Assembly: GCA_019054805.1 (NCBI GenBank)
Contig: JAHQIY010000001.1
Location: 10,492,501 to 10,556,500 of the forward strand
Reading direction: 5' to 3'
Length of the DNA stretch: 64,000 bases
Origin: Brachionus manjavacas
Lineage: Eukaryota > Rotifera > Eurotatoria > Ploima > Brachionidae
The translations under genes were made by a program, and so were the position numbers. Shown piece by piece: positions 21,697 to 33,223 of this stretch; position 1 is the stretch's first letter; the number at the start of each line of letters is the position of its first letter. Under the pieces are notes generated by a model, which was not told the origin of the DNA, ran no database searches, and saw only the letters and a program-made list of their open reading frames with translations.

Positions 21697-21947
21697 AGTG
21701 ACATGTCACTGGCAGAGACAATCATGGTGAGCACTGTTTTAAAAAAAATAAACATTCAATTTCAGTGACATGTAATAAAAAGTGAACACATATTTAAAAT
21801 TATTAATAATTATCAATGCTTATATAAAATTCTTTAAAAAAGGGAAATTTAATTTACTATTAAAGTCGGATGTTTTTTTTTTTAACATGGGTTAAATTTA
21901 TTCATTTTTAGTGACATGCCGTTATTTGATTTAGTAACATGTCACTA
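21697..21947. repeat. Cluster of palindromic AGTGACATGTCACT motifs
   Basis: A perfect 14-bp palindrome AGTGACATGTCACT at 21697-21710; partial copies at 21764-21775 (AGTGACATGTAA), near 21910 (AGTGACATG) and at 21932-21947 (TAGTAACATGTCACTA). Could be a site for a dimeric DNA-binding protein or pieces of a decayed MITE. Confidence 0.6.
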
Positions 21948-24464
21948 AATTCGGATAATTACGTTAAATTCTTATCCAAAATTTTTTAAAATAAAAATAA
22001 AATTTTAAGAGGATTCGAATTTAAGGGATTCTCAAAATTTAAATTTTTTACTGTTAAAAACCGTTTAAGTCTTAGAAATTTAGATTTTTCCCAACTGGAA
22101 TTATTTTAAATAATAAGATAATTGCAGAAAAAAGCAGACTAACACTGTCGTAAAAGCAAGTAATCTACTAGCTTAGAATAAAATTTTTTTAACCATTATT
22201 ATTAAAAATGATCTAAAATAAAAATTTTTGTACTAAATACAAATACAAAAGAACGAGGCTAAATTCTTAACTATTAAGGAAACTTTACAGTGATATGGGA
22301 ACTCTAGTTATTTATCTCAATGAATACCTAAAGGCGAAAGTTGAAAATTTTTTAAAATAATGCAAATGTAAGTTTTTGAAGATTTTCTAAAAAAATTCAA
22401 TTTTAAATTTTTGAATTCGAATTATTATTTAAATTTATTTATTTTATCTCATAAAAGATTTTATGCTAAATTGTCTTTTTAAAAAAAAGTTAATGAAGTT
22501 TCTGTTTTTTTTCAATAAATTAATTTTTATGCAGTCTTTTTTGCTATTTTTCTATTTGATTCACAATCAATTACTCTCCCATTTTAATAAACAATACTCA
22601 CTAAAGTAATGAATATGTGAAAATAAATAGTGAATACACTAAAAAAATTTTAATTTTTTTAGCTTAAGCCTAAATCAAAAGTTTAAGCTTAAAAATAAGC
22701 TTGTTTCCCGTTATCTAAAAGATATTTAATCAGTTTTTAGACTTGTGCGGAAGAAAATCACAAAAAATAATAGATTTTTTCTTAAGCGTAGAATGAAATA
22801 TAGCAGCATCTTAAAAAATTAGATGCAACCTGATTTCTTCAGTCCCAATAGCCCTGGTAAAACTTGCTTCACTTTTTAAAAATTTTTTATTAGCTCATCA
22901 ACTCCAAATTATTTCACCGATGGAGCATAAAATTTATTACAAACTTTTGTTAAAAGATCCATGAGTTATTTAACAAGTAAAAATTTTAGAAAAAAAGAAA
23001 ATTTTACTCATAGTTTTGGTTCAGGATCCACGAACGATTTGTTAAAATTTTAAATTTATTAAAAATATTGAACAAAAAAGTGACCTTGCGAAAATAATCT
23101 GAGAGCCAAAGTGTTACTTAGATTTTTTTTTTAATTTTGTGATAGAACTTTCAAGACACGGAAACTATTTTGTTAATCTGGACATCTCCTGTTGGAATTT
23201 ACAGATTTTTTTCAAAAAAAGTTTATGTTAAAATTAAAATGACCAAAATTAAAAAAAATTAATTAAAAACTAGGATGATTTTATTTTATGAAGAAACAAA
23301 ATTAAACATTAAAGCGTTCAATGAATGACGACAGAGGAAAATTTTTTAGCAAATTTCAGATTTTAAAAGTGTCCAAAAAGTTTAAAATGCGCAATTTAAT
23401 ATTATCGCAGAATTTACATCATTTTAAAATGCAATTAAATATAATTGCGCATTTAAAATTTTTTGATCACTTTTGAAATCTGAAATTTGATCAAAAATTC
23501 TACTTTGACTGATAAACTTTTATTCTCTAATTCTTCAAAATTCTGCAAAGAATTTACATTGAATACAGACGTATTCTTCTTGGAATTTCCATAATATGAT
23601 TATGTAACTGAAATAAATTTAATCGCTGATTTTAAAAATTTAAGATTTTCATATGTTGTATTAAATTATAAAGCTGATTAATAGAAAAAAAATTTCTAGA
23701 CTAAAGTCATATAATCATCAAAGGTGTACTATCTTCTATTAAGACGTGTCATTTATAGTTTGAAACAAAATCTTATTAGATAAATGTGAATAAAAATAGT
23801 TGCAACTAGATTAAATAAAGAGCTATGTTTGAAAAAAAAACAAAAACAAAATATTTTTATTAAACTTACAATATTTCCGATACCTTAATTTATCAAAGAA
23901 TCTTAACTCATGATACTTAATTGAGTTTATTTTAAAAAGATACAAACTAAATTGAAATATTTTATTTAAATGATATTTAAAGTATATTTAACAAATAATT
24001 AAATGATTTTTTTCATTCCAAAATTTTAAACAAACTGAAATTGTTCAAAACTCAACATAGCTTTATTTTAAGCAAATTAATTTTAAAATTCCAAAGTTGT
24101 GTAAAATATTTAAAATTTTCATCGCATTTTTTATACATTTTTACATTGACTATTTTTTAATTTTTGGATGAAATTTCGTACATCTTAGAACCCTCAGATA
24201 AGATTCAAAAGTTGACAAAAATCTATTTTACTCAATCATTAAGAGCAGGTAAATTTTTTAGCAAATTTTAGACACATCTACGACAAAATTAAGTTAATGA
24301 TCAAAATTAAATTATCTGTTTAAAAAAATTATCATTAAAAATAATTTTAAAAATTTGATCCAGAAATTTTTTTCAAGAAGGAATTCAATTCAATGCTTAA
24401 TTAAATTTAAATCGGAAAAACTCTTAATATCTGCAGAAATGTTGTATATTCAGAATTTTTTAAT

Positions 24465-24518
24465 AATTGTCCCTTTTCTATCCTAGCGGATAATGGGGTG
24501 GCGCTCATCTCCTTTTCA
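24465..24518 (-). repeat. Dispersed module, partial copy 3
   Basis: Reverse-complement match to the last 54 nt of the 147-bp module seen at 727-873 and 59699-59845, including the GGGACAATT end. The match stops abruptly inside the module, as expected of a 5'-truncated retrocopy. Confidence 0.75.
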
Positions 24519-25396
24519 GATTCAGAATTTGCATTAAGTAAATCTATCACAAGTTAAACTTCAAAATTCTAAATTTTAAGTAAAACCATTTTTTAGTGGA
24601 ATTTTTTATTATGATTATTAAAATTTGATCATAAACTTTAATTTGCCGTATTGACTAAATATTTATTTGTTTTATTCTCTTTTTATTTTAGATGATTTTT
24701 GTCTAAAATCCTTTCTCTTTAATTCCTGAGTTTCTTTCCTTAGCTTCTTTTTATTTATCTAAATTTATAAAAAATTAATTAATTAGAATTCTTTAGAATT
24801 TTAAAACGCAATCATTTAGAATTTTTTTTAAAAAAATTTAAAATTTGATTTAACTAGATAATTTAATTTTAGAACTTGGTGCAAATTGAATGCAATCAAG
24901 AAGGTACTAGAACTTTTAATTAATATGTCTTATCAGATGAGACTGATAAACATTGGATAGGAAAATTTGAGTGAAAGAAGAGAAATAATGAATTGAATAT
25001 TCAAGGTACTAATTCAACTCTTAATTAATTGTTTGAGAGTCCATAAAGTCAGTTGTTTTAACCATAAACAGTTGTAGTAAATTCAAGACATGTTTACAGA
25101 GAAGTTCAGTCCTGGAACATATTTTCTTAAGACTTGGTAAAATCAAACTAAATAAAAAAAATATTGAAATCAACTAGTATTGCCTAAAGAATAAAACAAA
25201 AAATAAAGAGTTCAAAGGATACAATCTTTAATTTTTTTTATCAACATATCAAAAAAAATAGAGCTAAATTCTTTTTTTTTATTTTGAAATAAGTCAAGGT
25301 TAAATTTTTGAAAGGAGTAAATTTATTAACACAACATTTTGATTTAATTTTTTGTAATTAAAATGAATTTTTTTGATTTTCAAAATTTTATAACAG

Positions 25397-25414
25397 AACC
25401 CTAACCCTAACCCT
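25397..25414. repeat. Interstitial telomere-like repeat
   Basis: Three tandem AACCCT units, the metazoan telomere sequence on this strand, in otherwise AT-rich DNA. Only three units, so chance or a repair scar are both possible. Confidence 0.6.
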
Positions 25415-26397
25415 TTCAAGTTAAATATTTTATTTAAAAAATCTTTTGCTTTGAATTTTAATGCAAAAAGCAATCTTATTTTTCAAAAAATAAAGAGAAA
25501 AATTATCATCAATTAAACATCATCAAATTTCAAGTTTTGCAAAATTCCTGAAAATATTTCATGAATATCAAATCAAAGTACATAAGAATAATATATAAAC
25601 TTCAAAATGAAATACCTTAACATATTATTAACAGTATGGACCTACTCGAAAACAAGCTAATAAAACTCCTATAAAGAAGCATAAAGAAAGAGCATAAAAT
25701 AAGCTCACGAAAGGGTTATTTACCTCACGTTTGAACCTTGATTTAATTAACATAAAATTTCCTGTTTGGAAGTGGACCAACTAAAATAAATTATTTTTAA
25801 ATCAACTTCTAATTTTTTATTTAAAAAAAATAAATTATGTAACTTATTTGTAAATTTTAAAATATTTACGCTGAAACAAAAAGAAATCTTCAAGGAGTTG
25901 ACAACTCGCTTATTTTTCAACAATAAGTAAAAAAATTGTTCAAAAATTGTTCAAAAATTTTTCAAAAATTTTGAATAAAATTGAAAAACATTTTGGATAG
26001 TTTGTTATTTGTAGCAAATATTAAATTCAATTGAACCATTATTGTATATTTATAAATAAAAAAGTTATACTCTTTCTTATTTATGGTAAATGAAATATTT
26101 TATTTTAAGTAATATACACAAATTCTAATTATGTAAAATATAAATCAAAATTTCAAACCTAAATATCTTAAATGAGAATATTAAAAAATTAAATTATCTA
26201 ATGAAACTACTAATTTGGAGAAATCACGAGCAATGCTCAACAAAGAAGCGATAAAGAATATTTTCTAAATGAAAAATAAGTTTGAAAAAAATTTGAATTG
26301 ATATCGTATCTAAAAAGATGATAAAATTAAATTATAAAAAGTTATAAAAATTTTATAGCATTTTATTAGTTGAAATTTAAATTTGACTTGCTTCGTT

Positions 26398-28454
26398 ATG
26401 CATCTTATACTGAAAATCACATTACTTATTAATCTGCAAAAAATTATCTTACCGCTACCACTCCCATTCAATCAATATGCTTACATGGAAGCCCGAAATA
26501 ATCTGACTGCTAAAAAAATCATTCTTAATGACAAAGAAAGATTTGTTAACATTTACATGGAAAAGCTGAAATTTGAAGAGTTTGGTCAAACAGCTGATTA
26601 TTTTTTTCCTTCTAGGCCGATCGAAACCGAATTGGCCAACGTAACTTCAAGAAATGTTTACAAATTTTTGAACAAGCTGCCCAAAGGCGGTAATTTACAC
26701 ATCCATGAATTTCAAATGTTGAATAGAAAGAAATTCCTGGAAATTGTTTTCAGTCGAGAACCCGAGTTCAGCTGGCTTCATATTTGCGACAAAGACAACA
26801 ATCCAGATTGTGCATCTAGTTCATCTGAGTGTAAGTGTACTAGCCATTTCTTGAGCTACTTTGCCAAAGATGCTCCGAAAGGTTGGATTCCAGTCAAAGG
26901 CTCAAGTTGGACAATAGAAAAAATAATTGAAAAGACCACACTGACAGGCATTTTGAATGGATTGGATGAAAAAATCTATCCAACAGACTCGAAAGGCAGA
27001 TGGTTAGCAGCAAACAAATACGGCGTGTTTGGTTTTATTCTGACTTGACAAAATACAATCGAACTAGGTTCGATTATCTAAAAGCGTGCTTGGATTTGTC
27101 ATTGGAAGAAAATGTGCAACTGGTTGAATTTAGGCGCTCAAATTTTGGTGGTCTGTATTATGTTGACAATAATTTGGACAAAGTGTTCATTCAGCCAGAA
27201 CAAGAGCTCGAAATGTTGATAGAATTTAAAAAAAATTACATCAGAGAAAATCCACAGCTTATTGACTTTGTATTTGTTATCTACGGTTCTAGAAGTCGAT
27301 CTAAAAGTGACATCAACTCAACTTTGGACACAAGTTTGAGGATACAATCGAAATTTCCTCAAATGATCCGCGGATTTGATTTGGTCGGCGAAGAAGATCA
27401 AGGCCATACACTTCTATTTCACAGTGATACTTTGATGCGAGGATTCAACTACAGTCAATCAAGCAATGGAACATTTAATTTGATTTTTCACACAGCTGAG
27501 ACCAACTGGCCCGAGGACATGGAACCAGCTAAATTTGGCGACGCAGTATCTACTTTGAATAATATTTACGACTCGATTATTCTGAGAACAAGCCGCGTGG
27601 GACACGGAATCGGTCTTATCAAGCATCCTGAACTGTATCAATATTTGGTCGAAAGAGGTATAGCCATTGAGGCATGTCCTGCTAGCAATCAAATTCTTGG
27701 TAAAAATTCCAAATGAAAAGATAAAAATTTTATTTTGATTTTTTATTCTAAAAAAGGCTATGTTTCTGATTTAAGAAATCATCCGGCTATAAACTTTTTC
27801 AGAAGTGGAATACCAATTGTTTTGGCTGGTGACGATCCGGGAAGCTTTGGTTACAACGATTTAACAGTGGACTACTATTTGGCCTATATGGCTTGGGGTC
27901 TTGATTTGTACGACTTGAAAATCATAGCTAATAATTCGATCAAGTATAGTTCGATTCCGAATGAATTGAAAAAAGTAGGATATGAAAAATTTGAAAATGA
28001 ATGGCAGAAGTTTATTGATGAAGCTTATCAAGATGTTTGTTTGAAAAGAGATGTTAATTCTCAAGTCAATGTCTCTAATTTGTTACCAACATTCGGTCCT
28101 GCAAACAAACAAGTCGAATTGAGCATATTTGGAATCGGTTTTGAAAAAGCAATTTGTCAAAAAATATATTGTTTATTCAATGATATAAAAACCGAGGCTA
28201 ATATGATAGGAATAGGTGAAATTAAATGTAAAACTCCCATTCTTAATCTCAACAGAACAGAAAAAATTGATGTCAAAATTGTTATTGGTGATTTGAATTA
28301 TTCAACAAATTTTTCATACACATTTTATGAAGGCTCAATTCAGATTATTTCTGATAAAACGACAACCACGCAAAACAATTTTTCTTTCAATAGTTATCAA
28401 AATTCCTGGAACATTTTAATTGTAATAGCTCTTTTTTATGTATTTTTGCTTTAA
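26398..28454 (+). CDS. ADGF/CECR1-type adenosine deaminase with IPT-like domain and C-terminal anchor, copy B
   Basis: Inverted partner of copy A. Exons 26398-27699 and 27757-28454, intron 57 nt. I use the ATG at 26398; the N-terminal 25 residues are hydrophobic and differ from copy A, while identity is nearly complete from LPLPFNQYAYMEAR on. It carries the same deaminase motifs (LHIHEF, FHTAET, VGHG, DDPG). The IPT/TIG-like domain (about residues 535-625) has LLPTFGPANK, FGIGFE, YCLFND, IKCKTP and ends NFSYTFYE. Unlike copy A it continues through a Thr/Asn/Ser-rich stretch into NSWNILIVIALFYVFLL at the very C-terminus, typical of a GPI signal or tail anchor. A four-T run at 27033-27036 (five in copy A) breaks the frame. 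Restored length about 666 aa. Confidence 0.85.
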
Positions 28455-29639
28455 ATTAAAAATACATATAGCTAAATATTTAATTTAACTAGTAAAAAAA
28501 TGTCAAACTGTAAAATTTTTTTTAAAAAAATTTTATTGAATAAATGCTTTTTAAATATTTTGAGGAAATTCACTATCTCTAACTCAGAAATCTTCTCCAG
28601 GTTATTAGAGAAGAAATTTAAATGCTCCACTTAAGTTTATGATTTGTAGCAAAACATATCTAAAAAAAATCCTAAAAAATCAAAGACTGGTAAGTACCAA
28701 AATGAAAAAAATTCGCTTTATTGATGTGATGCTTTTTTAAAAGGGAAGTTTAAAAATTTCGCTAATCTAAAAAAACTAGAATGGTTTTGATTGCTTACCA
28801 ACTAAGTTTAAAAAAGATCCTAGCAAAAATATATTCATTCTAAAATTTTCTGAAATTTAATTTTTCTTAAAATAAATTCGATGCAAAATCTAATTTATTG
28901 CTCAAATCTAAACCAAAAGTATTACGAAGTTTTTCAAGGATATCTTTGAAAGGGGGTAAATGAGTGGAAATCGCGGCAAAAGGGTTAGTTTTGGGGGAAA
29001 TGAAGCTATTTAGTTAACTATTTTAAGAGATTTTCCCCTAACCTTATTTAATCCTGTGAACCGGGTAATTTGGGTTAATCAATTTATTATCAACTAATTA
29101 AATTATTTAATTAAATAATTTAGAGAGAGTTCTTTTGGGATTCTTCTGATCGTTATGTAATTTTTATGCTTACACTGACATTTTAATATTGGTATTGTCA
29201 CTCTGAATTTTCTTTTATTATGTTTTACGATTTAATTCCATTATGCAAATGATCTTGAAAATTTTTTAAAACCAAAGTCATTTTGTTCTTGAACAAAATA
29301 TTATTTTAAAACGAATCAGATATTGATCGCAAATTTAATCTGTTCTCTAAGGATTCAATATAAGAAAATAAAAAAAAGAAAAATAAAATTCAGCTTTTTC
29401 CATTGTATATTTTTTAATTTCAAAATATATGATAAGTTTTAAATAGTTTTGAAATAATTTAAAAAACAAAAAAATCATTCTAGCACATAGAAAATAAAAA
29501 TTGATAAAAAATTATTTAAAAAAAAAATTCTTTGTAAAAAAATGTTGTTTATTTGAATAAATTTCAAAATGAAAAATGTTGAATCATTTAAAAAAAAAAA
29601 TTTAGACTTGAAATATGCACCGTTTGAACCTTATATTAC
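28455..29639. other. Intergenic, nothing seen
   Basis: AT-rich DNA downstream of ADGF copy B. No gene or repeat family that I can support. Confidence 0.5.
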
Positions 29640-29900
29640 ACAATGGTACTGGGGTGCAGTTTAATCAAGATGGGATTTATTCTATATTGGGCTATGAATT
29701 TTGAAAACAGAGTTGAGAATCATAACTAAAAGATCACTTTCGTGATAATTTTGCTAACATTCAAATAAGGTCTGCTACCCAAGCCAATCAACTACGATAC
29801 TTTATGGTTTCAACTTGGCCATGAAGCTTTGAATGTGATGACCGATCAGAAGAATTTATCATCCGCATAGCTGGCTAGAATTCCATGAGATTGGAATAGG
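29640..29900 (+). mobile_element. Possible decayed Gypsy RNase H fragment
   Basis: A patch richer in GC than its surroundings reads, in one frame, LGHEALNVMTDQKNLSS, which resembles the TDHKNL strand of LTR-retrotransposon RNase H. Upstream frames are broken by stops. The match is short and I could not extend it, so this is tentative. Confidence 0.25.
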
Positions 29901-30794
29901 TTTGTGGTACATGTTTAAAATCAAATAATTAAAAGGTTAAATAATTGATGTGTCAATTGAAACGATAGATCATTTTTAGACCTTTTTTTATTAATTCAGT
30001 TAATTCCATCAAAACTCTTTAATGTTTTATTAAAAATTTGTATTAAATCACCTCAAGCCTTTTGATTCAAAGTATTGTTGAATTTAGTTCTTGGAACCTT
30101 TTTTCATAGCTCAGACAAATGATGCTTTGAAAAAGTCTTATATCTCATCTTTCTGATTCGATACCGATTATGTCTTTCTTTAAGTTAGGTCTGCAAACGT
30201 AAGATGAAGTTGGACTATGACCTAGTAAATTTTTGATAATGAATCCTTATTCTGTATATCTTTAATTTGTCCTCAAATTAAAGATATAGTGAGAATATGA
30301 CTTGTTTCTTAAGATACTCTCTCTCATTTTAGACACTGAAAACATTCAGAAAATTGGAATGATCCATAAAGTTTCTCTTGTCAAACAAAGGAGCCACATT
30401 TTTAAGTTCCAATAATGTGACATCTCAAAAGTATTCAATTAATTGAAATAATTTGATTCAAATACCTAGCTTGAGACACAATTTTTGAGTACATATGTAT
30501 TTGTTTCTCCATTTAGTCATGTTCATCGAAATTAAAAATTAAAAATAAGATTTTTCATTTTTGACAAAACTCCTAGAGTTGAAAATTTGTCATGTCTCTA
30601 CTTATATAGATTTTTCAAAAATAAACTAATGAATTTAAACATTTTATTTAAAATTTAATTGGAATTTTGCAGAAAAGGAGCATTTTTTGTTTAAGTTTGA
30701 CTTAACACTTTTTTGCTTGTGTCTAAATTGTTCACCATCGGACAGAACTATGGAACTTGCTTATATAATATTTTATTCTATTAAATATAAAACT
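29901..30794. other. Intergenic, nothing certain
   Basis: Moderately AT-rich sequence, perhaps old transposon DNA; no motif I can name. Confidence 0.4.
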
Positions 30795-31320
30795 TTTGAG
30801 TGTCGCGACCGAAACCCGTGGGTCGTTGAGTGGGTCCCACACCGGGAATTTGCGATCCCGGTGTGGGACCCACTCAACGGGGCACAATCGACCATGCTTG
30901 AGAAAGTCCAACGAAGAGCCTCGAAAATACCTAACACTAATAGAAATCTATAATAGAACGATCGTTTAAACACATTGTCGATCACCACACTCGATCTCAG
31001 GCGTAAAAGAGGTGATTTAATTCAACTTTTCAAGTCATTGAATGAGCTCGAGCGTATTAACTGGTACCAAAGACCGTATCTTAAATCAAGCGTCATTCAA
31101 GATGTTCCTGCGGCCTCAACAAGAGGCAATAAAAGGCGAGTCAGGTCACAAAGTTTCACTTTACGTGAAATTAACGACTTTCACTCGTCGGTCAGTGCAA
31201 GAATGCACTTCTTCACTAACAGGGTATCCATAATGTGCTGCCGGACAATATAGTAAACGCTGGTAGTCTCAATATTTTCAAAGCAATATTGGATTTTTGG
31301 CTTAGAGAATAAGAGAATAG
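30795..31320 (+). mobile_element. LINE reverse transcriptase C-terminal remnant
   Basis: Frames read EFAIPVWDPLNGAQ, MLEKVQRRASKIP, TTLDLRRKRGDLIQLFKSLN and SVSARMHFFTNRV. These are the conserved region after the RT palm in CR1/L2/jockey-type non-LTR elements. There is one frame change near 30953 and no RT palm, so this is a 5'-truncated dead copy. It contains a perfect 24-bp inverted repeat at 30824-30879. Confidence 0.85.
30824..30879. repeat. Perfect GC-rich hairpin, 24-bp arms
   Basis: Arms 30824-30847 and 30856-30879 are exact reverse complements, separated by the 8-nt loop ATTTGCGA. Arms are about 63% GC (CGTTGAGTGGG... pairing with ...CCCACTCAACG). The hairpin lies at the point where the LINE coding homology begins and partly encodes it. 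Confidence 0.95.
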
Positions 31321-32137
31321 GAAAAAGCTTGGTTAATGGTGATTCAAGAATTCAAAAATCAGCACAAGATACATTGTTTTTATTCATTATTTTAGCATCA
31401 TTTTTTTTAGTTCTTTTTAGTTTTAATGCAACAACACTATCAAAATATATTTATTTTTATTTTGTCTTTTATATTATGGTATATTTATCTTATCGGCTTT
31501 TATATTTTTTTTATATATTTCTATCCCATGTGAACGGTAATTAAGGGCGGTCGAGAAATTAGTTAAAAGGATAGGTTCAAATGTTATTACCAGACTCAGA
31601 GGCTCATAACATTACAAGTACTCTGGCTGTTACAGTTGAGCTTTTTTTTTTGAGGCTCTGGCCCACGTTCTAGCTGGTGGGTTTCCACACAGCAAATTTA
31701 CTACTACTGCTATTATTGTATTTTATTCTTACTTAGAAGTATTTTTTATTCCTAAAAACACCAGAATACTTGATTTTTTTTTTAATTAACCAAGATCTCT
31801 GAATTAATCAATTAGAAGAATTGATGTTTTGAAAATGGGTAAATATTTTTCTTTAAATTAAGTCATTTTAAAAAAATTTGTTGATTTTTTTTATTGCAAA
31901 AATAACATTAGCTTAATAACTGAAGTTATGATTGTTTAAAATAGTTCTAATTTGGTCAAGATGTAAAAAGATACTTACTTCAAAGATTAAATTGTCAATA
32001 AAGTGTTTTTGTGTTATTTTTTTATTTTAATAACTAAATTTAACTAAAAAAATAGAAAATCACTTAAAAATCAATGACAAAAAAAATTTAAAAACTTGAA
32101 AAAAAACAAAAAAATTAATTATTAATGGTTTTTGAAA
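31321..32137. other. Intergenic with a retroelement-like 3' end
   Basis: Around 31650-31710 a GC-richer patch (GAGGCTCTGGCCCACG) runs into ACTACTACTGCTATTATTG. The same sort of (ACT)n tail ends the LINE copy at 37.99 kb and follows the dispersed module at 59.86 kb, so this is probably another LINE or SINE 3' terminus. The rest is AT-rich. Confidence 0.45.
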
Positions 32138-33223
32138 TTACTTGCAAGTCAAGCAGTTAGTTTTCAACTTATCTTTTTTAATTCGAAACAACTTTATGCA
32201 CAATTCCCGAAATGGCGGAGACGAAAAGCCATAAAGTATAAAATTAAACGAGTGATTCGAATACGCTAATAAATAAACAATATTTATGACGATTTTGTTT
32301 CTTCCATCAGTTTCTTTTCCTTTTAGAATTATTAGAACGGCCAACAACGGGGACACAAGGCAAAAGAACAAGCAATTTAGGGTTATTAAGGTATAAGTTA
32401 AATGCTTGGCTTTGTTCGATTTATGGTTCGGTTTTTTCAGCAATGACTTGCTCTGCTTTTTATTTCTGTTCAATCTTTTATTAGACAAAAATAGCACTCT
32501 TGTTATCAAGAATGTACATATGGCCATGATAATAAATGGTATTATCGCATAGGACAATAAGTCAATCCATTTGAAAACAGGATCCAAAAACTTGTCGTAC
32601 AAGGTGTCCTTTTTAGAACCACATATGCAAGAGGTTAGCAAGCTTTTGGTTAAATTTTGACTCAAATAGTCAAGCCCGGAAGTTAAGCTTGCGTTTGCAA
32701 TTTCGGTAGGCTCAGTGTGACCCATGAAAATTAAGTTGTGAAAGTTTATAATTGCTGTCAGAAAAATATTAAAAAATATTATTTTATAAGCTGTTTTTGG
32801 GGTGCAGTAAGTCTTTGAAAAGTTTATCATGTTTGTGGCTATTGCTCGGTCGATTGATACCGATGCTATAATAAAGCTTGACAAATGTGTCGAGCCATAG
32901 ATAAAAAATGACAATATGCGACAAATGATCAGGGATTTGTTGCGGACAACGAGATGAAAATATGATATAAGTATTATTTCACCGAGACCTAGTGTTAGAA
33001 CTGTCAAATCGACCATGGACAAAAAGGCCAAATAAATGAATGTCGAGTGTTTACGCATCGATTTGTGGCTGAATATTACCAAGCATAATGAATTGCCAAA
33101 TAAGCCTATGAACAACAAAGCTATGGATATCCATCGCGGAAAACTCGGGTCAAAGTAATCTTCGAATGACACAAGCTTTTCTGCCTGATTTTGACTTTCA
33201 GTCATGTTGAATTTTTCGATCAT
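32138..33223 (-). CDS. Class A (rhodopsin-like) G-protein-coupled receptor, intronless
   Basis: 361 aa from the ATG at 33223 (MIEKFNMTESQNQ); the open frame extends 11 codons upstream without an ATG. An extracellular N-terminus with an N-glycosylation site (NMT) precedes seven hydrophobic segments: TM1 IALLFIGLFGNSLCLVIF, TM2 LAFLSMVDLTVLTL, TM3 ending in SIDRAIA, TM4, TM5 (after a CICG loop), TM6 LITLNCLFFCLVSPLLAV and TM7 with HSFNFILYG. GN in TM1 and the D in TM2 are conserved; DRY is reduced to DRA and NPxxY is replaced by FNFILY. A Lys-rich third intracellular loop and a Cys-ending tail (CLTCK) fit palmitoylation. It resembles orphan and neuropeptide receptors expanded in invertebrates; the ligand cannot be predicted. 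Confidence 0.85.
   Translation of the reverse strand: MIEKFNMTESQNQAEKLVSFEDYFDPSFPRWISIALLFIGLFGNSLCLVIFSHKSMRKHSTFIYLAFLSMVDLTVLTLGLGEIILISYFHLVVRNKSLIICRILSFFIYGSTHLSSFIIASVSIDRAIATNMINFSKTYCTPKTAYKIIFFNIFLTAIINFHNLIFMGHTEPTEIANASLTSGLDYLSQNLTKSLLTSCICGSKKDTLYDKFLDPVFKWIDLLSYAIIPFIIMAICTFLITRVLFLSNKRLNRNKKQSKSLLKKPNHKSNKAKHLTYTLITLNCLFFCLVSPLLAVLIILKGKETDGRNKIVINIVYLLAYSNHSFNFILYGFSSPPFRELCIKLFRIKKDKLKTNCLTCK

Larger units (their letters stand above)
20666..26397. other. Long gene-free region between inverted ADGF arms
   Basis: AT-rich throughout. It holds a 24-bp direct repeat (21564-21587 and 21591-21614), a cluster of AGTGACATGTCACT-type motifs (21697-21947), a reversed fragment of the 147-bp dispersed module (24465-24518), three tandem AACCCT units (25397-25414), and a tandem of TTGTTCAAAAA-type units (about 25931-25975). 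Short open frames here look like AT-bias noise. Confidence 0.55.

Noticed and set aside
22270..22362. Plus-strand frame ending YLNEYLKAKVENFLK
   Set aside because: About 29 codons with no convincing acceptor or homology.
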